Positions 45,828 through 54,845 of a DNA stretch of 64,000 nt are shown here, one piece after another. Position numbers and translations under genes: made by a program. Positions within the stretch are counted from its first letter, which is position 1; every line of letters begins with the position of its first letter. The stretch comes from Phyllobacterium pellucidum (GTDB lineage Bacteria; Pseudomonadota; Alphaproteobacteria; Rhizobiales; Rhizobiaceae): NCBI RefSeq assembly GCF_013327855.1, contig NZ_JABUMX010000002.1, positions 372,001-436,000 on the forward strand. The letters are read 5' to 3'. Below the pieces are notes generated by a model that ran no database searches, was not told the origin of the DNA, and worked only from the letters and a program-made list of their open reading frames with translations.

Positions 45828-47159
45828 CTAGTGCTGCTTTCCAGTCAGGCGCGAGCGCAGTGCGTTGGAAATATTGTCGAAGATGAAGATGACGATGAGA
45901 ATGAGCACGACCATATAGGCGACATTATGCCAGTTGGTGTTGGTGCGCATCGCCTCCCACAGCTTGAGGCCGATGCCGCCCGCACCGACGGCGCCGATGA
46001 TCGTCGCCGAGCGCGTGTTCGATTCCCAGAAGTAGAGCGCCTGGCTGGCGAATACCGGCAGGACCTGCGGCACGACGCCATAGCGTTGCACGTTCACCGG
46101 CGATGCACCCACGGATTTGACACCCTCGCGCTGCTTGTCATCGATGTTTTCCAGCGTCTCCGAATAGACCTTGCCGAGCGTGCCCGTATCGGTGAAGAAG
46201 ATCGCGGCGATACCGGCAAGCGGCCCCGGACCGAAGGCGCGGGTGAAGAAAAGTGCCCAGATCAGCATGTCCACCGAGCGCAGGAAATCGAAGAAGCGCT
46301 TGGTAATCTGGTTGGCGAAGAAATTCGGCATGATGTTGCGAGCCGCAACAAACGCGAGCGGAAACGCGATGATCGTTGCAAGCAAGGTGCCGATGAAGGC
46401 CATGACGATTGTCTGCAGGAGCTTGGTCCAAACGTCGCCATGCTGCCACGATGAATTGTACCAGATGTTATCGAAGGCAAGCGCTGCATTCGACATCTCA
46501 GGCTTGATGCGCTCGCCGCTGGTGATCATCGACATCACTTCGCCGAACGACTTGCCCCAGAATGGCGAGGCGGTATCGAAGACGAAATTGGCCCATCCGA
46601 GGAAGCGCCGGCTCACCACGACACGCTCGGGAATGATATCCGCCTGCCCGGCAAAGCCGAAATTCACCGTAACCTGGTCCTCCTTCAGCTGTGCCCATTT
46701 CGGCAAGGTCCCTTGCGGCTTGGCGCCGTTCGGTTCGAGCAGGATCGTCAGGCTTTCGCTTCCCCGCGTCGCAATCACACGCTGGGCGTTGATATCGAGC
46801 GACTTGCTGGAGCCGAAGCGGATCGACACGTCATTGCCGTTCTTGATCACCCAATCCGGATTGGGATTGTTGCCAAGCTCGGAAAAACGCGGATAGGAAA
46901 CTGTTGTCGCCTCCGGGCTCATCTTGACGGTCGCCCTGACCGCGTAGGAGACCCAGTCGCGCGCATAAATTTCGGCGCGCTGCCACTGCCCGCTCGCGAG
47001 CACGGTGCCGATCGAAAAGAACCACCAGCAGTAGACGACGTAAAGAACGATGCCGGCAGCGATGAACAGCGGCAGGAAGCGCTTCCACACGGGCGGGTTG
47101 AAGACCTCCGGGTGACGGCTTTCGTAATCGGCAATGGCGGCAGCGGACAGGGCGGTCAT
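45828..47159 (-). CDS. phnE: Phosphonate ABC transporter permease, long form
   Basis: 443 residues. An N-terminal membrane segment (LFIAAGIVLYVVYCWWFF, around residues 30-50) is followed by a large hydrophilic region of about 170 residues, then the usual permease helices with the ATPase-contact loop GVKSVGASPVNVQRYGVVPQVLPV. It forms a heterodimer with the shorter PhnE just upstream. The large loop is longer than in the shorter permease. The start overlaps the previous stop by ATGA. Confidence 0.9.
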   Translation of the reverse strand: MTALSAAAIADYESRHPEVFNPPVWKRFLPLFIAAGIVLYVVYCWWFFSIGTVLASGQWQRAEIYARDWVSYAVRATVKMSPEATTVSYPRFSELGNNPNPDWVIKNGNDVSIRFGSSKSLDINAQRVIATRGSESLTILLEPNGAKPQGTLPKWAQLKEDQVTVNFGFAGQADIIPERVVVSRRFLGWANFVFDTASPFWGKSFGEVMSMITSGERIKPEMSNAALAFDNIWYNSSWQHGDVWTKLLQTIVMAFIGTLLATIIAFPLAFVAARNIMPNFFANQITKRFFDFLRSVDMLIWALFFTRAFGPGPLAGIAAIFFTDTGTLGKVYSETLENIDDKQREGVKSVGASPVNVQRYGVVPQVLPVFASQALYFWESNTRSATIIGAVGAGGIGLKLWEAMRTNTNWHNVAYMVVLILIVIFIFDNISNALRSRLTGKQH

Positions 47160-48124
47160 GACTGTTTGCCTCCAAAGGCGAAGGCCTGCTTGCCGACGAG
47201 ACGGCGGCGCAGCCAGGCGGAAAACTGATCGACGGCGATGATCGTCACCAGCAGCAGAAGGACGATGGCAAGCGTCTTTGCCTGGTGGCCGCGGCCGATC
47301 GACAGGCGCAGTTCCTCGCCGATGCCGCCGCCGCCGACCGCGCCGATGATCGTCGAGGCACGCACATTGATTTCAAGGCGAAGCAGCGCATAGGACATGA
47401 AATTGGGCATCACTTGCGGCACGATGCCGAAACCGACCCGTTCGAACCAGTTGGCGCCGGCGGCGCGCAAACCCTCATCCGGTTTCATGTCGGCATTCTC
47501 GACGACTTCGAAGAAAAGCTTGCCGAGCGCGCCGATCGTATGGATGGCCACGGCGAACATGGCGGGTATGGCGCCGAGCGAGAGGATTGCGGCGAAGAAG
47601 CCGGCGATAACGATCTCTGGGAACGCGCGCAGGATCTCCATCGTCCGGCGCACGACGCCGCGGATGAGCCGGTTCTTGACGAGGTTCTTGGCGGCAAGGA
47701 AGCAGAGCAGGAAGCCGAAGATGAAGCCGACAAGCGTCGAAAGGATCGCGATATTGAGGGTCTGCAGCATCTTGTAGAAATATTCCGGGAAGTAGAACCC
47801 GCCGAACAGATAGACCCGGCCTTCCGGATAATCGTATTTAAGGCTGCCGTCGTAATATGGTGACGGCAGATCGAACAAGGCCCGCCACACTTCCCAGCCG
47901 TCGCGCGGAACGAGATCGCCCGCAAACTCGAAGAAGTGCGGCAGACGGTCGAAGAACTTGCCGGCGTTTGAGTCGTTGGCGAACCACAGGGACCCGGCGA
48001 CCGCCACGAGCAGACCAATGCCGATCAGCCATGAATAGGCACGCCGGCGCGTCGCAAGCTCCAGCCAGTGGCGTTCTATCTCGATACCGTCGGGCGACAG
48101 GGTGGTGGTCGTAGCCTGGCTCAT
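47156..48124 (-). CDS. phnE: Phosphonate ABC transporter permease
   Basis: 322 residues, about six membrane segments, with the contact loop LRAAGANWFERVGFGIVPQVMPN. Start at 48124 (MSQATTTTLSPDG) rather than an in-frame start 21 nt upstream, since the latter lies in the hairpin region. It is 74 bp after phnD, with an intervening terminator-like hairpin. Confidence 0.92.
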   Translation of the reverse strand: MSQATTTTLSPDGIEIERHWLELATRRRAYSWLIGIGLLVAVAGSLWFANDSNAGKFFDRLPHFFEFAGDLVPRDGWEVWRALFDLPSPYYDGSLKYDYPEGRVYLFGGFYFPEYFYKMLQTLNIAILSTLVGFIFGFLLCFLAAKNLVKNRLIRGVVRRTMEILRAFPEIVIAGFFAAILSLGAIPAMFAVAIHTIGALGKLFFEVVENADMKPDEGLRAAGANWFERVGFGIVPQVMPNFMSYALLRLEINVRASTIIGAVGGGGIGEELRLSIGRGHQAKTLAIVLLLLVTIIAVDQFSAWLRRRLVGKQAFAFGGKQS

Positions 48125-48151
48125 CAACCGATCCTTAGTGAGCACAAAAAT

Positions 48152-48184
48152 TCACGGCCAGAACCTTGAGGGAACTGGCCGTGA
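48152..48184 (-). terminator. Hairpin/attenuator between phnD and phnE
   Basis: A 10-bp perfect stem (48152-48161 and 48175-48184) with a 13-nt loop is followed on the minus strand by a run of five T. It looks like a partial terminator that should give more PhnD than PhnE. Confidence 0.7.
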
Positions 48185-48198
48185 TCGTTGGATGGCTA

Positions 48199-49116
48199 TC
48201 AGCCGCCGATCTGCGCCTTGCGGGCGTCGATGATCGGCTGGTAGAACTGCGCGTTAACTTCCGTGTAGCCCTTGCGGTCGCCACCGGTCGAAGAAGCCGC
48301 GGCGAAGCAGGCCGGATCGGTCTTCGGAAGGTTCATCAGATATTCCTTGTACTTGGCGATCGTGTCCTTGTTCATTGATGAACGAACAACGGTCGGACCG
48401 TTCGGAATAAGCGGCGACTTCCACAGTTCGACAAAATCCTTCATGTCGATCAGGCCCTTGTCGACCATCTTGCGCAGATTGCCGGAAGAGTATCCCTCTT
48501 CGAACTTGCCTACGCCCGAGCCAAAGGTCGTGCCGGCGTCGAACTTGCCGTCCTTGACGGCGAGAACGAGGTTTTCATGACCGCCGCCGAAGCCGGTTTC
48601 ACCGAAGTAATCCTTGACCGAAGCGTTGATGTCCTTCGGCAGCGAGGTAACGGGGATGAGGTAGCCAGAGGTGGAATCCGGATCGGCAAAGCCGAGCTTC
48701 TTGCCCTTCATGTCGGCAAGAGTCTTGATGCCGCTGTCCTTGCGGGCAATCATGATCGAATAATAGCCGGTCGAACCGTCGGTCTGGACGTCGGTCAGGA
48801 TCGGTTCGACTGCCTTCGGATTGGTCAGATAGATCTTGGCATATCCGGATGCACCGAGTTCAGCAGCATCGAGCGTGCCGCCGAGGAGACCCTGAATGAC
48901 GCCGTCATAGTCGGTTGCCGGGAAGAGCTTGACTTCCTTGACACCGAGGACCTTGGGCAACTGGTCGACCACGCACTGGTAGTTGCGCAGGCGGTCTGCT
49001 TCGTTTTCGCCGCCGATCAGACCGATGCGGAATGTTTCGAGGTTTTCGGCACGCGCCATCGAACCGGCCAGCATGGCGCCGATTGCGATTGCACTAAGAA
49101 GGGCTTTCTTGAACAT
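48199..49116 (-). CDS. phnD: Phosphonate ABC transporter substrate-binding protein
   Basis: 305 residues with signal peptide (FKKALLSAIAIGAMLAGSMARAEN). Mature part has PhnD features: FRIGLIGGENEADRLRNYQC, YDGVIQGLLGGTLDAAELG, LGFADPDSTSGYLIP. Periplasmic binding protein for phosphonates or phosphite-type anions. Start supported by GGAGAG upstream. Confidence 0.93.
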   Translation of the reverse strand: MFKKALLSAIAIGAMLAGSMARAENLETFRIGLIGGENEADRLRNYQCVVDQLPKVLGVKEVKLFPATDYDGVIQGLLGGTLDAAELGASGYAKIYLTNPKAVEPILTDVQTDGSTGYYSIMIARKDSGIKTLADMKGKKLGFADPDSTSGYLIPVTSLPKDINASVKDYFGETGFGGGHENLVLAVKDGKFDAGTTFGSGVGKFEEGYSSGNLRKMVDKGLIDMKDFVELWKSPLIPNGPTVVRSSMNKDTIAKYKEYLMNLPKTDPACFAAASSTGGDRKGYTEVNAQFYQPIIDARKAQIGG

Positions 49117-49200
49117 GGTTCTCTCCTGTCAAACGTCGATATGAGTTTGCGATCAGTTTCATTAGTGGCCCGTATCGTGGGCGAGCCGATCTCGGTGCGC

Positions 49201-50034
49201 TCAACGCGCGGCCAGAACGGCCTCCAGCTCTGAAATCGGCTTGGGTGTGCCGCGGCTGATACTTGTGGAAGTGATTGCCTCCGAAAAAGCATCCTTCATG
49301 CCGTCTGCGCCGTAGATGCGGCGCGCGGCAAGTTCGGTGAGATCGTCGGGTCCGCCGTCAAAGACAACCTTGCCTCCCTGCATGCCGATGATACGCTGGC
49401 AGAAATGGCGGGCCGTATCGAGTGTGTGCAGATTGGTGATGACCGTCAGGCCCTCGCGCTCATTGATGTCGCGCAACGACTCCATCACCACCTGAGCATT
49501 GCGCGGGTCGAGCGAGGCGATCGGCTCGTCGGCAAGAACAACTTTGGGATTCTGCATCAGCGCGCGGGCTATCGCGACGCGCTGCTGCTGACCCCCGGAG
49601 AGCGTTCCGGCCCGCTGCAGCGCGGTCTTCGCGATGTCGAGGCGCTCCAGCGCCGCAATCGCCATCGCACGCTCCTCGCGCGAAAACATGCCGAGCAGGC
49701 TCTTGATCGTCGAGCGATGATTGAGGCGACCGAGCAAAACATTGGTCAGAACGTCGAGGCGCGGCACCAGATTGAACTGCTGGAAGATCATGGCGCAATC
49801 GCGCTGCCAGTTGCGCAAGGCGGCGCCCTTCAACTGCGCAACATTGGTGCCTTCAAAGAGGATCGCACCTTCCGAGGGATCAACGAGACGGTTGATCATA
49901 CGAAGCAACGTCGACTTGCCGGCGCCGGAACGGCCGATGATGCCTACCATCTGACCCTGGGGAATCTCCAGGCTGACATCGTCGATGGCAGTGAACTTGC
50001 CAAAGCGGCGCGTCACGTTTTCAATCTTCAGCAT
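49201..50034 (-). CDS. phnC: Phosphonate ABC transporter ATP-binding protein
   Basis: 277 residues: Walker [20 protein letters not shown], signature [17 protein letters not shown], Walker [14 protein letters not shown]. Energises PhnE/PhnE2. It has its own upstream region (119 bp) with a Pho-box-like sequence, so it probably starts a second transcript within the locus. Confidence 0.93.
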   Translation of the reverse strand: MLKIENVTRRFGKFTAIDDVSLEIPQGQMVGIIGRSGAGKSTLLRMINRLVDPSEGAILFEGTNVAQLKGAALRNWQRDCAMIFQQFNLVPRLDVLTNVLLGRLNHRSTIKSLLGMFSREERAMAIAALERLDIAKTALQRAGTLSGGQQQRVAIARALMQNPKVVLADEPIASLDPRNAQVVMESLRDINEREGLTVITNLHTLDTARHFCQRIIGMQGGKVVFDGGPDDLTELAARRIYGADGMKDAFSEAITSTSISRGTPKPISELEAVLAAR

Positions 50035-50059
50035 AAGCAGGTCCCTATTGGCGCTGCAC

Positions 50060-50071
50060 TGTCCTAGGACA
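50060..50071. promoter_or_regulatory. 12-bp palindrome upstream of phnC
   Basis: TGTCCTAGGACA is a perfect palindrome, 26-37 bp upstream of the phnC start and downstream of the Pho-box-like site. It may be an operator or a coincidence; it is not a good match to the HutC/PhnF consensus. Confidence 0.35.
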
Positions 50072-50109
50072 CGGATGTGAACGTGCGATGTCGTTTTTGT
50101 TGCAGCCGA

Positions 50110-50127
50110 ATGACAACTTGATGTCAG
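50110..50127 (-). promoter_or_regulatory. Pho-box-like PhoB site upstream of phnC
   Basis: Read on the minus strand: CTGACAT-CAAG-TTGTCAT, two direct 7-mers separated by 4 bases, each 6/7 to the Pho box half-site CTGTCAT. It ends 75 bp upstream of phnC. A good -10 is not visible. Confidence 0.7.
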
Positions 50128-50153
50128 TCCGTTAACCCTATCGCTCGTTCGAT

Positions 50154-50774
50154 TTAGACCGCGTGTTTCTCAAGGAACGCCTCGATGGAGAGCGAGCGAA
50201 AATCATCGAGCGCAGAGCGCAACTTAGCGTGGTCCCAATCCCACCAGGCAACGACCTGCAGTTGTTCAGCCGTTTTTCGGTCGAAACGATCACGAATTTT
50301 GTGTGCCGGAACGCCGCCAACGATCGTGTAGGGGTCCACGTCCTTCGTGACCACCGCCCCTGCCCCGATTACCGCGCCGTCGCCAACGGTGACGCCCGGC
50401 AGCACGGTCGCGCCATGGCCGATCCAGACATCATGGCCGATCGTGACCGTATTGGTGCGCCGCCAGTCGAAAAATTGCTCGTCAACCGTGCCATCGTCCC
50501 AATAGTCGCCCGAACGATAGGTGAAATGGTGCAGCGTCGGCCGCCACGTCGGATGGTTGGGAGCGTTGAGGCGAACGCTCGAAGCTATATTGGCGAATTT
50601 GCCGACCTTGGCGCACCAGGCAGATCCGTCCTGCATGATGTAGGACTAGTCGCCGAAGCTCGATTCGCTGAGGCGGCAGCGCTCGGCAACTTCCGTATAG
50701 CGGCCGAACGCGCAGGCTTCGACGCTCGCCGTCGGATGGATCAGTGGCGTTTCCGAGAGTTCGTCATGCCGCAA
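50154..50774 (-). pseudogene. phn-operon acetyltransferase (hexapeptide-repeat, DapH/VatD type), disrupted by an amber codon
   Basis: The intact downstream frame (50154-50636, 160 residues) has the left-handed beta-helix of hexapeptide acetyltransferases: VTIGHDVWIGHGATVLPGVTVGDGAVIGAGAVV. The family product is usually about 205 residues. Upstream bases in the same frame encode the missing N-terminus (SETPLIHPTASVEACAFGR and RLSESSFGD), but at 50646-50648 a TAG replaces the expected Tyr codon of the GDYSYIMQD-like segment. The ATG overlapping the phnL stop (50765-50767) is out of frame by one base, giving only MTNSRKRH; a TTG at 50772-50774 is in frame. So there is one clear nonsense change and possibly a frameshift. 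A short product from the internal ATG at 50636 could still form. Confidence 0.8.
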
Positions 50775-51474
50775 CTCCGCCTGCGGTCGAAAAGGCCGTG
50801 ACATCGATGATCCGGTCGGCAACGGCCTCGCGCACGTCCTCGTCGTGAAAGATGCCGAGCATGGCGACGCCCGCGGCCTTCTTGGCCTCGATCATAGACA
50901 CAACGACGCTGCGGTTCCTGGCGTCGAGCGATGCTGTCGGCTCGTCGAGCAGCAGGACCGGATGATCGGTAATGAAGCCGCGCGCAATGTTGACGCGCTG
51001 CTGCTCGCCGCCGGAGAAGGTGGCGGGCGGCAGCGCCCACAGCCGTTCGGGGAGATTGAGTCCCGAGAGCAGCACCGCCGCCTTTTCGCGGGCTTCGCCG
51101 CGCTTGACGCCGCGAGCAACGAGCGGCTCGGCGACAACGTCAAGCGCCGAAACGCGTGGCACGGTGCGCAGGAACTGGCTGACATAGCCGACCATTTCGC
51201 GGCGGATACCGAGCATGGTTCGCGGATCGGCCGAGGCAATATCCACAAGGCGGTCGCGGTAGGGAACGATGATCTGGCCCTGATCCACGGCATAATTGCC
51301 GTAGATCATTTTCAGGATCGAACTCTTCCCGGCGCCGGAAGGGCCGCCAAGAACGGCGCACTCGCCGGCCTTGATCGAGAATGACACGTTGGTGACCACC
51401 GGCAAGCGGATGCCGTCACGCAGGTGCATGGTGAAACTCTTGGCGACATCGGAGACAACGAGAGGCGTTGGCAT
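50764..51474 (-). CDS. phnL: C-P lyase associated ATP-binding protein PhnL
   Basis: 236 residues, ABC-type ATPase: Walker A LGGPSGAGKSSILKMIYGN, signature FSGGEQQRVNIARGF, Walker B PVLLLDEPTASLD. PhnL is needed in the C-P lyase pathway with PhnK and binds the core complex. Its stop is followed by the disrupted acetyltransferase gene; phnK ends 9 bp upstream. Confidence 0.93.
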   Translation of the reverse strand: MPTPLVVSDVAKSFTMHLRDGIRLPVVTNVSFSIKAGECAVLGGPSGAGKSSILKMIYGNYAVDQGQIIVPYRDRLVDIASADPRTMLGIRREMVGYVSQFLRTVPRVSALDVVAEPLVARGVKRGEAREKAAVLLSGLNLPERLWALPPATFSGGEQQRVNIARGFITDHPVLLLDEPTASLDARNRSVVVSMIEAKKAAGVAMLGIFHDEDVREAVADRIIDVTAFSTAGGVAA

Positions 51475-51483
51475 GATCTTCTC

Positions 51484-52260
51484 CTAGACCTGCAGGATGG
51501 ATGAAACGAGAAGCTGGGTGTAAGGCGCTTGCGGATCGTCGAGGACCCGATCGGTGAGGCCGGTTTCGACGATATGGCCGTCCTTCATCACCATCATGCG
51601 GTGCGAAAGCAGCCGCGCGACGGCAAGATCATGGGTGACGACGATTGCCGCAAGGCCAAGGTCGCTGACGAGGCCCCGCAAAAGGTCGAGCAACCTCGCC
51701 TGCACCGACACGTCCAGTCCACCGGTCGGCTCGTCCATGAAGATCAGGCGCGGGTTGGTTACGAGGTTGCGCGCGATCTGCAGGCGCTGGCGCATACCGC
51801 CGGAGAAGGCGCGCGGCTCGTCATCGATGCGGTCGGCGGCGATTTCCACCCGCCCGAGCCAATCGGTCGCCGTCGAGCGGATGCGGCCATAGTGCCGGTC
51901 GCCGACCGCCATCAGCCGCTCGCCGACATTGGCGCCGGCCGAGACGGTCATGCGCAAGCCATCGGCCGGGTTCTGGTGCACGAATCCCCAGTCGGTGCGC
52001 ATTAACAACCGCCGCTCGGCTTCGCTGAGGCGGTAAAGATCGCGGAACTGGCCCTCCCTCATGCGGTATTCGACAGAACCTGCCGAAGGCGCAAGCCGGG
52101 TCGCCAGACAGTTCAGAAGCGTGGTCTTGCCGGAACCGGATTCGCCGACGATGGCCAGCACTTCGCCCGGCCACAGTTCGAACGAGACATTCTGGCAGCC
52201 GATCCGGCTTCCATAGAATTTCGAGACTGCATTGACTTTGAGAAGTGGTGTATCGCTCAT
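51484..52260 (-). CDS. phnK: C-P lyase complex ATP-binding protein PhnK
   Basis: 258 residues with Walker A VGESGSGKTTLLNCLATR, signature FSGGMRQRLQIARNL and Walker B LIFMDEPTGGLD. In E. coli PhnK docks on the PhnGHIJ core. Start at 52260 overlaps the phnJ stop by ATGA; a longer frame adds 13 residues out of the phnJ tail. Confidence 0.93.
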   Translation of the reverse strand: MSDTPLLKVNAVSKFYGSRIGCQNVSFELWPGEVLAIVGESGSGKTTLLNCLATRLAPSAGSVEYRMREGQFRDLYRLSEAERRLLMRTDWGFVHQNPADGLRMTVSAGANVGERLMAVGDRHYGRIRSTATDWLGRVEIAADRIDDEPRAFSGGMRQRLQIARNLVTNPRLIFMDEPTGGLDVSVQARLLDLLRGLVSDLGLAAIVVTHDLAVARLLSHRMMVMKDGHIVETGLTDRVLDDPQAPYTQLLVSSILQV

Positions 52261-53138
52261 TCTGCTGCCTCCGCCGGATTGGCCGAAAGATGGCCGCAAT
52301 GGCCATGCGCCTGCCGGTCTTCACAAAAATCCGTATCCGAGCACACGAACATGCTGCCGCCCTTGTCGTCGAGGATCACCTCGTCGAGGTAGGTACCCCT
52401 GGCGCCGCACAGCGCGCAGGGCTCGGAAAAGCTCTGGATTTCAAATGGATGATCTTCGAAGTCGAGGCTGACGACTTCCGTGTAGGGCGGAACCGCATAG
52501 ATGCGCTTTTCGCGTCCTGCACCGAATAGTTGCAGCGCCGGCGAGCGATGCATCTTCGGATTGTCGAACTTCGGCGTCGGCGACGGGTCCATGACATAGC
52601 GCCCTTCGACCTTTACCGGGTAGGCATAGGTCGTCGCTATGTGGCCGTGGCGGGCGATGTCCTCGTAGAGCTTCACATGCATCAGGCCGTATTCTTCGAG
52701 CGCATGCATTTTCCGGGTTTCCGTCTCGCGCGGCTCGAGGAAGCGCAGGGGCTCAGGAATCGGCACCTGATAAACGAGGATTTGGCCCGCGGTGAGCGGT
52801 GTTTCCGGAATGCGGTGCCGCGTCTGGATGATCGTTGCTTCCGTTGTGCTGGTCGTGACACGGACATTTGCGGTCTTCTGGAAAAAGGCGCGGATCGATA
52901 CGGCGTTGGTGGTGTCGTCGGCGCCCTGGTCGATAACCTTCAGCCTGTCATCGGGTCCGATGACTGCCGCGGTCACCTGCACGCCGCCCGTGCCCCAGCC
53001 GTAGGGCATCGGCATTTCGCGCGAGGCGAAAGGCACCTGGTAGCCCGGAATGGCAATGGCCTTCAGGATGGCGCGGCGGATCATCCGCTTCGTCTGCTCG
53101 TCGAGATAGGCAAAGTTGTATGTTGCGAGTTCGGTCAT
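52257..53138 (-). CDS. phnJ: Carbon-phosphorus lyase, radical SAM subunit
   Basis: 293 residues. Cleaves the C-P bond of ribose 1-methylphosphonate phosphate. The C-terminal cysteines Cys241-x2-Cys244-x21-Cys266-x5-Cys272 match the Fe-S and catalytic cysteines of E. coli PhnJ in number and position. All active-site cysteines are present. Overlaps phnI and phnK by four bases each. Confidence 0.97.
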   Translation of the reverse strand: MTELATYNFAYLDEQTKRMIRRAILKAIAIPGYQVPFASREMPMPYGWGTGGVQVTAAVIGPDDRLKVIDQGADDTTNAVSIRAFFQKTANVRVTTSTTEATIIQTRHRIPETPLTAGQILVYQVPIPEPLRFLEPRETETRKMHALEEYGLMHVKLYEDIARHGHIATTYAYPVKVEGRYVMDPSPTPKFDNPKMHRSPALQLFGAGREKRIYAVPPYTEVVSLDFEDHPFEIQSFSEPCALCGARGTYLDEVILDDKGGSMFVCSDTDFCEDRQAHGHCGHLSANPAEAAE

Positions 53139-54229
53139 TCTGCTGTCTCCTGGACGTCGCGGCGTTCGTGTTCGGCCCGCATCCGGCGCACCAGGTCGAG
53201 TTCGGCCTGGAAATCCACGTAATGCGGCAGCTTCAAATGCTCGACAAAGCCGGTCGACTGGACATTATCGCTGTGGGAAATGACGAATTCCTCGTCCTGG
53301 GCGGCGGCGGTAACATCCTCGCCGAGCTCCCTCGCCCGCAATGCGCGATCGCAGAGCGACATCGACATCGCCTTGCGCTCGCTCTGGCCGAACACCAGGC
53401 CATAGCCGCGGGTGAACTGCGGCGGCTGCTTGGCCGAACCCTTGAACTGGTTGACCATCTGGCATTCGGTCAGGCGGATGCGCCCGAGGGTCAGCGGGAA
53501 ATCGAGTTCCGCGACTTCAAGTTCGACCTCGACTTCGCCGATGCGGATTTCGCCAACGAAGGGATGGCTGCGGGCATAGCCCCGCTGTGTGGAATAGGCG
53601 AGACCGAGCAGAAAACCCTCGTCGCCGCGGGCAAGCGCTTGTAGGCGCAGATCGCGCTCAAGCGGAAAGGCGAGCGGCTCGCGGGTCAGATCGCCAGGCG
53701 CTGTCCCTTCCGGCAACTCGCCATCCGTCTCGATCATGCCGTGATGGCCGAGAATGTCGGTGACGCGCGGTGCAGGCTCGTGCGTTTCCTCCACCCGCTC
53801 CTCCGGCGCTTCGACCGCGGCATCGGCGGCGAGCTCGGGATCGAGCAGGCGGTGCGTATAATCGAATGTCGGCCCGAGCAACTGTCCACCCGGCAGGTCC
53901 TTGAACGTTGCGGAGATGCGCCGTTCTATCGCCATTGCCGCGGTTTCGACGGGGAGCGTATAGCCAAAACGCGGCAGCGTCGTGCGATAGGCGCGGACGA
54001 GGAAGATTGCCTCGATCATGTCGCCCCGCGCCTGCTTGATGGCGAGGGCCGCAAGTTCGAGATCGTAAAGCGATCCCTCGGCCATGACGCGGTCGACGCC
54101 GAGTGCCAGTTGTTCGACGATCTGGTCGAGCCGTATCGACGGCACGGAGCGATCACCCCTGCGCTTGTCGGCAAGAAGCTTGTGGGCATTGCGGATGGCG
54201 GTTTCGCCGCCTTTGACTGCAACATACAT
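53135..54229 (-). CDS. phnI: C-P lyase core subunit, ribosyl transfer
   Basis: 364 residues. Start MYVAVKGGETAIRNAHKLLADKRRGD is typical of PhnI. With PhnG, PhnH and PhnL it transfers the methylphosphonate to ATP, releasing adenine. It contains SLYDLELAALAIKQARGDMIEAIFLVRAYRTT, a well-conserved block. Starts 4 bp after phnH stop. Confidence 0.94.
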   Translation of the reverse strand: MYVAVKGGETAIRNAHKLLADKRRGDRSVPSIRLDQIVEQLALGVDRVMAEGSLYDLELAALAIKQARGDMIEAIFLVRAYRTTLPRFGYTLPVETAAMAIERRISATFKDLPGGQLLGPTFDYTHRLLDPELAADAAVEAPEERVEETHEPAPRVTDILGHHGMIETDGELPEGTAPGDLTREPLAFPLERDLRLQALARGDEGFLLGLAYSTQRGYARSHPFVGEIRIGEVEVELEVAELDFPLTLGRIRLTECQMVNQFKGSAKQPPQFTRGYGLVFGQSERKAMSMSLCDRALRARELGEDVTAAAQDEEFVISHSDNVQSTGFVEHLKLPHYVDFQAELDLVRRMRAEHERRDVQETAE

Positions 54230-54233
54230 GGAC

Positions 54234-54845
54234 TTACGCCTCCTTCTTCGCAACGCGTGTCGTGCGCGGCAGGGCGGCGAGCGCTTCCCGTCCGGCGAAG
54301 ATCAGATCGATGCCGCGCGGAAAGGCGGCGCGATTGCCCGTCCATTGATCGATGAACATTTTCGGCAGCTGGCTCGGCGCGAAGTCCTGCGTATCCTTGA
54401 TACCGGGTCCACGGAGGGTGAGGACGTTCTCGCCCTCAAATCCATCGAGCTGCAAGATCACCGTCGTCGACCGGTCGGGATATTCCGACGTTCCCTTGGC
54501 AAAGGCTTCGAAGGACGGCATTGCGGCGACGTCTTTCACCAGCGCGAATTGCGCAGCCGCCGGATCGGAGACGAGTTCGAGACCGGTATGAAATTTCAGC
54601 CAGCCGATGGCTTCCTTCGAGGCGCTGATCGACTTGTCGCACCAGACCGTGGCATCGTGGTCGAACAGCGTGGCGGCGATCGCCGCCATTACCGGCGTCA
54701 ACGGGGCCGGCGCTGCGACGAGTTCCGGCACGTCAAAGACGCGGCCGGGATTGGCCATGGCATCCATCAGCGCCCGGAAAATCTGCTGCGCTCCCATGAC
54801 CGGATTGGCGAAGCCGCCCTCAAAAACCTGAGTATTCGTGCTCAT
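54234..54845 (-). CDS. phnH: C-P lyase core subunit PhnH
   Basis: 203 residues with the PhnH opening FANPVMGAQQIFRALMDAMANPG and the middle segment LTLRGPGI. Core subunit of the PhnGHIJ complex. Overlaps phnG stop by one base (TGATG), so coupled. The longer frame reaching 54992 overlaps phnG and is not used. Confidence 0.93.
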   Translation of the reverse strand: MSTNTQVFEGGFANPVMGAQQIFRALMDAMANPGRVFDVPELVAAPAPLTPVMAAIAATLFDHDATVWCDKSISASKEAIGWLKFHTGLELVSDPAAAQFALVKDVAAMPSFEAFAKGTSEYPDRSTTVILQLDGFEGENVLTLRGPGIKDTQDFAPSQLPKMFIDQWTGNRAAFPRGIDLIFAGREALAALPRTTRVAKKEA

